Positions 56,001 to 64,000 of a DNA stretch of 64,000 nucleotides are shown in pieces. The notes under the pieces are model-generated. The model was not told where the DNA came from. It was given only the letters and a program-made list of their open reading frames with translations, and searched no databases. The DNA is from Amborella trichopoda (Eukaryota; Streptophyta; Magnoliopsida; Amborellales; Amborellaceae): positions 461,283 to 525,282 of the forward strand of contig NW_006500356.1 in NCBI RefSeq assembly GCF_000471905.2. Direction: 5' to 3'. The position numbers and the translations under genes are program-made. Numbering within the stretch: the stretch's first letter is position 1; each line of letters opens with the position of its first letter.

Positions 56001-59000
56001 AATGTACCATCTTTTAAGGTTCAGCCAGAAGGGCTTAGGGTGTTTTGTGCTTGATGACTTGTTTGATGTCATTTTCCGGTACTTATTCTCCATTTAGGTG
56101 GGGGTTACCTATATGTGAACAATAATTATGTGGGATGCAGTCGGGTTTTTATTCTTGTTTCAAGCTTGTTGAGAGGCTTGGATGTTATTTTCTATGAGTA
56201 TGTTGAGCTTTATATGATGCAACACATAAATCCACTTGGGAAGAGGCTGTTTTCGGTGTCATTTTTGGAAATGAGGATATTATGGTTGTCCTAGATGTTG
56301 GGGTCAATCTCTAGTCAATTTATCATCGAATGAGGTACGATACTATGATTGCTGATGACTGTGGGAGTAAAGTGGTTTTTTTTTAGATCCAATGACTTTG
56401 GTAGAAAGACCTGCAGTGGCTTCTGTCTTTATTCTTCGTTAAAACTGGAGCTCTGTTGGTTTTATTGTTGTTTGAGAATCAAAATATTGACCTTGTGGTT
56501 GGAGACACCAAATGCGTAAGGAAAGTTTGGCCGGTGATGGTGTAACTAGTTCTGGGCCTGCTGGGCTAGGGGTTTGGGGTTTGTAATATGGACTTTAACT
56601 TCTTGATTTCATTTGATTAGTAGTTTGTTTATTTGAGTAGTGCGTTTCTCTCTTAAAACCAATGTGTATTTCAACTATGGTAGTTGGGTTGGGTTTTTTA
56701 GCTCTCTCCTGATTTTATTAGGAGGATGTGTTTCCTTCTATTATCGAAGTTCCAATTTTTTTCTCTGTTTCCGTTGCCATAACAAGCAAGTAAATGCCAT
56801 AAGATGCTAAATGTACATTAACTTCCCCCCCCTCCCACCAAAAAAAAAAAAAAAAAAAAACAAAGAACTGAGAGAATGAAAAAGCTTTGAAGTGTATATT
56901 ACCTTTGAAGTATACAATGCACATGGATGGGGTTGCTTTTCATCTGGGAATATTTGATTAAACGCAACATTGAGAAAATTCTAGAAATTACTATTCTCGT
57001 TTTCTTTGAAAGTTCAATATCTGTTCTAATTGTTTAAAGATAGGTTTAGCCTTTAAATATTGATCAGCCCCCTAGTTCGGGTTATGTTTTCAGAATATAT
57101 CTATTAGAATTTCAGAGCAGTTTTCGCTGGTATTGTATCATGTTTTCAAGTCAAAGTCCAAACTAGATTTTTCAGTCATGGAATAGCAGCTAAAATTTGT
57201 TGCTTAAATTTGTGAGCCTAGTGTTTTTAATCTAAACAAGGTTGCTCACGTATTAAATATATGTGCCGCCAAGATTTGGTATATTGAGATTGTAGACTTC
57301 CTATTGTTTCAATTAACATTCCCTTCTTGATAGCAGTTGCTGGTGATGCTCTTCTTTAAATTATGCTTTTACTTTCCTGCTTAACCTCTCTTTGCTTAGG
57401 GATCATTCTATACAAAGGAAGGACCTTGGGTTTTCACACAGTAATTTTCTACTGATGAATATGTATGTGTGTGGAACATTGTCCCTAGTTTCGGTTTGTA
57501 TCTTAATTGTTTTATAAACAATCATGTAACCTTCATAACCAACCCTTCTCACTTTTCTTTTTTCTGGTTTTGCTCAGGCACTGCAGACACCCTTTAGAAG
57601 CTATCTTCGGGATATGTTGGCAGTGGTATGTGCTTTATTATACTTTAATGTCTTTGAGCTTTACTACTTTTCATAGCAAATATGAATAAATTGACCATCA
57701 TCATCATCGTCAAAGCCTATTCCCAACTAATTGGGGTTAGCTACACGAATCGTGGTTCGCCATTCTGCTTTATTAAGGGCCATTACAGGCTATAGGTCCC
57801 CATATCTTTTGTCACTACTTCCAACCATGTTCTTTTGGGCCTACTCTGAGTCCTTTTTGAGCCTTCCACTTGAACTAACACGCACCTCCTAATAGGTGTT
57901 ATACTGGGTCTGCATTACACAATACAAGCCCACCTAAGTCTACCTCTCTCATCTTATCGCCTATTGGTGCCACACCTAAATTCATTATTTAGATATGAAT
58001 AAATTGACCATGTTTTCAAAATACTAAGCGGTCTAAATTGTCTACAATAATAGTGCATTGCTTTCTTCATAAGGTAATTGAATCTATTGTGCTATCCTCC
58101 CCAATTTTATCTGATGTCCTCCTGATACTTTTGTGCCTCCTTGTTTGCTGTGGTTTGATTCGCTGTGGCTACGATAGTACACTGCTTTCTTCAAAAGCGA
58201 ATTGAATCTATCTTACTACTCTCCCCAGGTTTATCGAATGTCCTCGTGAAACTTTTGTGCTACCTTGTCTAATTTTAACTTGGCTTTTAGAAAATTATTG
58301 TCATATCTTGCTCTTGGAATTTATCAATGAGTTAGTTTTTCGAGTTATTCTAAAATTATTTTTTTCTAGAGAAAATTATGGAAAAAATAAAGGGGCCATT
58401 AAAAAAGAAAAATTACAATAAAAAATTTCTATAATGTAGAAAATAAACAATTATGAGAATGTTCATTTTACTTTTAATTTTTTTGAAGGGCTTGGTTGTT
58501 GTCAGGCTAGCCTTACCTACCCAAAACAGGTAAGGCTGCAGTCTTTTGCATGATCCATATGTATATATATATATATATATAGGCACGCAAACGCATGCGC
58601 ACACATTTTTTGGGGTATGTAAGGGGTCATAAACCTTTATAGAATTACATACACACACACATTTTGGGGTACGTAAGGGGTCATAAACCTTTACAGAATT
58701 CCTAAGGGGTCAAAACATCCCATTTCGCATTAGATAGTTCACTTCTAATTTTTCATTTCACTCTCAAAAAGTATCCTAAAGAATGTTGTGCTTCTTTAGG
58801 GTTGGGACCCGGAATAAGTAGAGAAATTTTATCATGAACCCATCTAAGAGGCCCGAACCAAATAATAGAATGCCCTTGCTTGTTCAAGGTAGGTAAAATT
58901 ACTGAAATACCGTTGCTTATTGAGGGTTCCTAACCCTAAAAAGGGTATTTTTAAAGATATCTTTGAGGAGGTACTTGAGTGAAATGAAAAATAAAAAGTA

Positions 59001-59339
59001 AACTCTCCAATGTTAATTTAGACCTTTTGAGTTTTGACTCCCCTTAATGATTTTGTAAGGGGATTTGACCTCTTTAAATGATGTATTTCCTTCCTTTTGT
59101 TCTTTGTTTTTGAATATTGACTTGGGACTTAGTAAGAATGGAACTCAGATGTCATATTGTGGCCACCACTGTTCTGTTTACATCTCTCTCATTTTCTCTC
59201 CAGTGCTCTTTGTTAAACCTCTTTCTTATTCTCAAAGAAAGCATTCCTGTCTCTTTAATATGCAGTTATTTCAAGCTCTACTGGTGTATCTTGAACCAAA
59301 ATATATAAGAAATTCCCCAAAAAATACAAAGTAACATAC

Positions 59340-59383
<44 letters not shown>

Positions 59384-61109
59384 AAGAGAATCGTCACCAT
59401 TATTGTATTCTCTGCTGTTCTACTCAGAGGTGTATTTACCATTGGTAGTATGAATTTTTGATTAGTGTATTGACGTGTTTCTAAAGATAACTATAATTCT
59501 TAGCTCTCTGTATGTCATACAGTTTTAATGAGAGTTTTATCACATAGCCCAGTGATTTGGAAATCTAATCTAGGACAAGCTTCTTGGTTTGAGGGCCTAG
59601 TGATTTGGAACTATAGTATTGGGGCTAAGTCCGAGTTCAAATGCTATGTCATGTTTATGGATAGAAATTTCTAGTCAATCAATTACAGTCTACTTTGGAA
59701 TGTGGTGTGTTTTGAACATAGTTATTGGGATCTCCTACTTTGGTAGGTGATCGATTCTAGGATCTCGATTTTGTCGTTCTCGGAACGAATCTCTCAGGGA
59801 TCTCGATTTTTAAATTTTGGGATCTCAAACCCGACTTATAGGGATCCTAATTCCTATTGTTAGGGATCTCGATCCCAACCTTAAATACTAAGACAACAAT
59901 CAAACTGATGATTTTCTTTGTTTATAGCCAACTAACGACACAACTATTGCTTGCTTACTATCAATAATTAGATCTTTACTTTAAAGAGTATACATAATCT
60001 TTAGATTATTATACACTTTAAGGTTGGTAACAAGATCCCCAAAAAGTTGGGATCAAAATCCCAAAAGGTCGGGATCAAGATCCCCAAAAGGTTGGAATCT
60101 TGATTCCTAACATTTGGGTATCTCGATCCCTATCATGTGCATTGTACGGATGAATAAACAAGAATCTATCCTTCCGGGTGCTCGCTTTCTTCATACCTGA
60201 AAAAAAGAAATAAAAGTGAACTACTAAAAATAGACAACATTACTTTTTGGTCCTGGAAATAAACAATAGTAATGGATAAACCACAAACCATTGATTATAT
60301 TCACTCATAGTCTGCTTCTTTTTTCTGTGTTTTTGACATGTATTGATGAATCGTCCTGTTAAGGCTGGGTAAAGGGGTAGGTTGGCTTGTTTTTTGTCTT
60401 TGGGGACAAACTTCAAGGCTTAAACACTTGACCTCCTGCTGACACACTGGGGTGTCTACCACTAGGCTAAAGACGAAGGGACAAAAAAATGGAGGGAAAA
60501 ACAGAACACGTTATGGACGTGAAGACAATGGAGGGTTCTGTGCTTATTTTTACCCTCTATGCACAGGGATGTTTTCAGACCTTCCAGATCATCTTTTGAT
60601 TATGTGGTTGGTGGTGGTGTTGTTGTTCGTGTTTTGAATAGATGTTATTAATGTTGTGGTTTGGTCTTAGACTTTTCGAGTGTATCTTCAGGTTAGGTGT
60701 TTGTTCATTAGATTTGTTTTGTTCTCACTGTTTATTGTTTATATGCATTGCTCGCTACTTGAATGTTCGGGACTGGACTAAAATTGAGAAAAAACATCTT
60801 TTAATCTCCATGAATCCTTGAGAGGCTAGATTTTTTAATAAATCTTGGTACTTACGCTGTTTAGTTCATGATACTTGGTTGTTTCTTCATTTCAATGCAT
60901 GGAACTAGAAGTTCAGGTTCGAAAATGTTAGCGCTAAACAAATTATCTATCGGTTGTGATTTTACATTCAGTTCTTTCATAGTTCAAGCTATTAAGTCTT
61001 AAATGACCTATATGGTTTCTTCTGTGGTTCCTTTTTGCAGGTGAAGAAAGAGCGAGCAGAGCGTGAAGCCTTGGGGGCATTACCACTTTACCAGCGTTCC
61101 ATTCCGTGA
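50075..61109 (+). CDS. QCR7: cytochrome b-c1 complex subunit 7 (complex III)
   Basis: Four exons: 50075-50171, 50264-50421, 57578-57625 and 61041-61109. They encode 123 residues, the family's usual size in plants (about 122). All introns are GT-AG and phases agree. The strongly conserved core reads YGLRYDDLYDPMYDLDIKEA across the first junction, followed by LPREVVDARNQRLKRAMDLS, and the C-terminus ends LGALPLYQRSIP. The protein is a small matrix-side subunit (the 14-kDa type) of the mitochondrial ubiquinol-cytochrome c reductase, needed for complex assembly around cytochrome b. No separate presequence is expected. The start is the only ATG that gives the conserved N-terminus. The oddity is architectural: introns of 7.2 and 3.4 kb full of transposons surround exons totalling 372 bp. 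Confidence 0.96.
50422..52081. other. QCR7 intron 2, first part: nothing recognised
   Basis: AT-rich intron sequence with short open frames that resemble no known protein. No exon is missing, since exons 2 and 3 join in frame (LQ-ALQTPF). Confidence 0.45.
52090..53429. mobile_element. non-autonomous hAT-like element, 1.34 kb, with perfect target duplication
   Basis: The ends are inverted copies of ATAGTTACCGGGA. The flanking 8-mers GAACAAAT (52082-52089 and 53430-53437) are identical, as expected for a hAT insertion. Near both ends are several copies of a GGGATCGAGATCCC-type palindrome (for example at about 52206-52219, 53322-53336 and 53348-53361). The interior has no transposase. It lies in QCR7 intron 2. 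Confidence 0.75.
53895..54271 (-). mobile_element. 5'-truncated LINE copy with (ATC)n tail
   Basis: It is about 377 bp, in minus orientation, starting on the plus strand with CATCATCATCG and the family's 3' text and ending near TTGCCACTCAATATCC. The same text is seen in the fragments at 7100 and 57699. The flanks AATGGACCATAAACCAT (53878-53894) and AATGGACCACAGACCAT (54272-54288) match at 15 of 17. It lies in QCR7 intron 2. Confidence 0.72.
54315..54521. repeat. second palindrome group (three copies) in QCR7 intron 2
   Basis: GGCACTTCAAGTGCC lies at 54318-54332, GGCACTTGAAGTGTT at about 54459-54473 and GGCATTTCAAGTGCC at 54507-54521; a weaker CGACACTTGAA lies near 54418. The surrounding text GGGTTTGGC is also shared. 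No element boundaries were found. Confidence 0.7.
54540..57577. other. QCR7 intron 2, last part: nothing firm
   Basis: No family is recognised. A C-run followed by about 21 A residues lies at 56825-56860. The 103-codon open frame at 55680-55991 resembles no protein I know and spans typical intron sequence. Confidence 0.4.
57699..57992 (-). mobile_element. 5'-truncated LINE copy with perfect 19-bp target duplication
   Basis: A 294-bp insertion in QCR7 intron 3. The plus strand reads CATCATCATCGTC, then the family's 3' text (CCCAACTAATTGGGGTTAGC and so on). The direct repeat ATATGAATAAATTGACCAT is identical at 57680-57698 and 57993-58011. This defines the insertion exactly and shows that this family ends in a short ATC/GAT tail rather than a long poly-A. 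Confidence 0.88.
58563..58582. repeat. (AT)n microsatellite
   Basis: A run of about ten AT units in QCR7 intron 3, next to short CA-rich runs. The words GGGGTAYGTAAGGGGTCATAA are repeated at about 58612 and 58667, a small direct duplication. Confidence 0.85.
59344..59380. repeat. (GA)n microsatellite
   Basis: About 18 GA units in QCR7 intron 3. Confidence 0.95.
59717..60137. mobile_element. relic related to the hAT-like element at 52090
   Basis: It starts CATAGTTATTGGGATC, close to the end of the element at 52090-53429, and is dense in the same GGGATCTCGATCCC-type words. The right end (GATCCCTATCATG) is shortened and no target duplication is seen. It lies in QCR7 intron 3. Confidence 0.5.
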
Positions 61110-62032
61110 TCTTATTGTCTTTAGATGCTTGCACTTGCTGTCCTACAGGCTCTTTAGAGGGAATAAAGGGCTTAGTATAGTTGAGACTGGTACCGAGCAT
61201 ATTTTGTGGCATTTGAATTTGGAAAATGTTACTCTTCCTACGTCATTTAAATCTCCTCCTAATACTTCTAATAAACAGTTCTTAGATGGACTTATTAAGC
61301 ATATTCAAAGTTTGATTCCATTTTTATTCATGTTTATCAGCTGATGCTTGCACTTCCATTGTGGGACTAATTTGCAGATCTTTGCCCCGGAGGACACTAT
61401 TGAGAGAGGGAAAAATGTTTTCTTTAGTTCTAGGGTTGGGACTAGAATTTCTACCTCCATCGAAATTGGTATACAAGACCTTAATCAAACGATATGATTT
61501 CAATTTTTTTTCCAATGTTGCAGAATTCATGGTAAAAACCGTATTATTGGATGAGTGGTTTGGACATGATCCATTCTTTAGTCAAAACAAACTGAATCGG
61601 AAGAACTTGGAACTAACTGAAGTGCCATATTTCACGTACTGTTTTACGTATTGTTTGCTGTTTAATTGAACGTCGTCTGCATCACAGGTTGGGTATTTTG
61701 CTATTGCATTTTGAGGTCAACAGAAGGCTTTAGCTGCTTGTGGGGAGCAGGTTATGTTATTACCTAGGCGTTTTTAATCTTGCACATGGGCAAGCAAACG
61801 AATGCGTGCCCCTGGGGCGATTCGAGTAATCAATAGTGTAGATGTGGTGAAGTTGTGAATGCTTGAAAATGGACAGTTGAAATAATGTGTTATGATATAA
61901 TAGTTTAAAAGCTTGAAATTATTTTTTGGTTTCAGATTCTTAATTATCGGGATGAAGGATTTGAGGATTTTTCAACATTGAAACAATATTGTTCGGTGAT
62001 TCTTGTGTTGCAATTTTATTTAAGGGAAAATA
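61110..62032. other. QCR7 3' untranslated region and flanking DNA
   Basis: Sequence just after the stop at 61109 is probably 3' untranslated region. The open frames here (61063-61344, 61361-61669 and the antisense ones) show no recognisable domain. Confidence 0.4.
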
Positions 62033-62233
62033 CATAATGAGATCATTTATTTTGGTACAAGGTGGTCACAATGAATCTTGACTATTGGATGTGAAATTGG
62101 ATGGTTGTATTTATTTCATTGACTAAGTTTAAAGTTCAAAATAAATTTTTTCGAACTTTGTGACATACCGAGGATGGTTGTAAATAATTGTGATCTTTTT
62201 ATACCAAAGGTAAATGGTCTCATTATATGCAAT
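62033..62233. mobile_element. MITE with inverted ends
   Basis: The left end ATAATGAGATCATTTATTTT is the inverse of the right end ATAATGAGACCATTTACCTT, and both continue to a shared TCACAAT. It is about 200 bp with no coding sequence. A relative, partly inverted, lies at 49572-49805. No clear target duplication was found. Confidence 0.6.
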
Positions 62234-63090
62234 CTCTAATCTTTTTATTAAGTTGTGGCCTTGTGCTTGCTTTTCCTATTAGCTTCTAGTTGCTAAGATT
62301 AGTTGTTATGAGTTTTCGTATATTCACGAAGGCATGCTTTCTGTGAGTTGTGAGTCGGCTGACTCATCTTTTAAAATGAGTCTTCTCCCCAAAATCTATT
62401 TTGGAAATGGATTTCATATTCACAATTCTAGGGAATGAAAATCTCCGCCGTGATTTATAGAAATCTAAAAAACATATACTTTAAAATAAAAGATTAATAT
62501 GATTTTGACACCATCAATTGTAAATTTTTGATTTTTTAACTAATATATAAGTAGATGGATGTTTACTGCGTTAGGCTGACATTATTGTAGAAGTGCGTAT
62601 ACAATGATTGATTTGTATTTGGAAAATTGTTTCATGTGGCCGGGACCATATTTCTACATTTGGAGTCCCCGAGGTATAAAGCATCCATCTTAAAGATGGA
62701 TGCAAATAGGTGGTCCATCTAAAAACAATTGAAACTAACCATTCAAATGTTTTTTTGATAGAATTATTATTTTTAATTTTCAAAAGTTATTTATTTTTTC
62801 ATATTCATGATCTCCTTTTTAGAGATTACATGTTCTAAAAAATTTAGGTCAAAAAAATCATCTCAAAAATATATTTTTAAAAGATGACTCATTTGTACAT
62901 GGATTCATAAAAACTGTCCCTTGTATTTTGCTTTAGAGGTGCGTTTTTGCATGCACCTGTATACACCATCTGTCTATTTATTGGTACGTTTTTTTACGCA
63001 TTGATTATTTGCGCCTAAAAAACCACCAATTTTGGGGCCTCTTGTTATTAATTTTAATTTTGGGTGCTTTTTTGTCTTTATTCTAGTAGG
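62234..63090. other. intergenic DNA, nothing recognised
   Basis: AT-rich sequence with no supported gene or element. Confidence 0.4.
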
Positions 63091-63262
63091 AGGATTGAAA
63101 AAGATAAGAGGTATGCCCAAAAAGATATAGTGGGAAGTAATCCAAAAAGATATAAGGGTTTATGGCTACATTGAGAAAATGACATTTAATAATGAAGGAT
63201 CAAGATTTGCATAGCTGACCTCAATTAATTGAAAAAAAAACTATGTTGATGATGATGATTCT
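63091..63262 (+). mobile_element. 5'-truncated LINE copy with (GAT)n tail, plus orientation
   Basis: The text GGTATGCCCAAAAAGATATAG corresponds to the conserved GRPKK-coding stretch of this LINE family. It continues to CTGACCTCAATTAATTG and a tail of TGATGATGATGATT. It is the only long copy here on the plus strand. A possible short duplication, ATTCTAG, flanks it but is too short to be convincing. Confidence 0.6.
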
Positions 63263-63939
63263 AGATGATTAATTAAAAGCAACTTTAGCTTACAAGGTGA
63301 GTGGTTTCTCTCCATGGGTTCTCTCTTTAGAAAGATAAAAGGAGAAAAGGAAAAGAGAGAAAGGCAGGGGTTGACCAAATAGATTTAGAAGTCTAGTGAG
63401 CTAGCATTTATTCAATTTAGATTTTTTATTGAGATAATATTGTATGTTATATTATAATCTTCTCTTTGATAGCATATTATTACCCGGGGTGTAAGCAAGT
63501 CGGGTTGGGCTTGGCTTGACAAGTCAAGGTTGGATCTAATTTGACCTGGACTTGGTTGGCTCCAAGGTGATCAGTCCTAGAGGCTCTGTTGAGTTAGGTT
63601 ATATGTATATATGTATATAAAAGATAATCTAACTTCACAACCCTTCAAATTACAAATGTTAAAGATAGAGAGAGTTGTGAAGGGTAGATTTATTAATTTT
63701 GTAGTCTATTTTTTTTTAAAAAGTTACTTTTATGGGGCAATTTTGTAGATATTACTACATGACAAATAATTTTTTTATCATCTCCATATGAGATAAAGTT
63801 GAAATTTTAACGAAAAGACAATGGCACTCTACAAATAAAGTTTCAGGACACTAACTTCCAAAATGCCATTGTAGTTTTTGTTAAAATTTCAAATTTGCCA
63901 TTGTTTATTGTTAAAGTTACCTATTTAAATAAATTTTTA
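63263..63939. other. intergenic DNA, nothing firm
   Basis: GGTTGGGCTTGGCTTGAC-type words at 63495-63590 recall those in the J-domain gene's intron 1 (8770-9240). The rest is AT-rich and unassigned. Confidence 0.35.

Positions 63940-63989
<50 letters not shown>
63940..63989. repeat. compound (TA)n(CA)n microsatellite
   Basis: About ten TA units followed by about fourteen CA units, near the window edge. Confidence 0.95.
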
Positions 63990-63991
<2 letters not shown>

Positions 63992-64000
63992 CTATAAGAC

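Noticed and set aside
59709..60145. Full hAT element with a target duplication at the relic
   Set aside because: GTTTTGAA on the left has no match after the right end, so only a relic is claimed.

Overview
The window is nuclear DNA of a flowering plant. The evidence is GT-AG introns of several kilobases, three plant housekeeping genes, and Ty1-copia, Mutator, hAT and LINE elements of plant type. I see no rRNA or tRNA gene, CRISPR array, prokaryotic operon or plasmid feature. The species cannot be named from this sequence. Two assembly gaps (21976-21995 and 41050-41242) lie at the ends of mobile elements.

Layout. (1) 1751-10657, minus strand: a three-exon J-domain (DnaJ-like) protein of 318 residues with a plastid-like N-terminus and a hydrophobic C-terminal half; intron 1 is 7.4 kb. 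(2) 14018-21975, minus strand: a decayed Ty1-copia retrotransposon with 2-kb LTRs, a primer-binding site matching initiator tRNA-Met, a polypurine tract and broken gag-pol. (3) 23566-25882: a non-autonomous hAT element. (4) 26079-40573, minus strand: a 13-exon PELP1/RIX1-like gene (859 residues, ribosome biogenesis), with a telo-box and a site II motif upstream. Its introns hold a LINE stub, a 219-bp tandem duplication, a solo LTR, a foldback and a truncated L1-type LINE. (5) about 41243-49355: a Mutator-like element with a decayed plant-mobile-domain gene (plus) converging on a decayed MuDR transposase gene (minus). (6) 50075-61109, plus strand: QCR7, subunit 7 of mitochondrial complex III (123 residues in four exons over 11 kb). 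Its intron 2 carries a 1.34-kb hAT element with a perfect 8-bp target duplication, a LINE copy and a second set of palindromes; intron 3 carries a LINE copy with a perfect 19-bp target duplication.

The three host genes have no evident functional link. Most of the DNA between and inside them is transposon debris. The two observations I consider most interesting are these. First, one 25-bp near-palindrome is repeated twelve times in the Mutator-like element, at both termini and exactly between its two convergent genes; smaller Mutator-like MITEs in the window also carry palindromes near their ends. Second, several very short 3' stubs of one LINE family (down to about 50 bp) have target duplications and end in ATC/GAT repeats, so some microsatellites here are retrotransposon tails.

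All splice sites were read by eye from frame, GT/AG signals and remembered family sequence. No alignment or database search was run.
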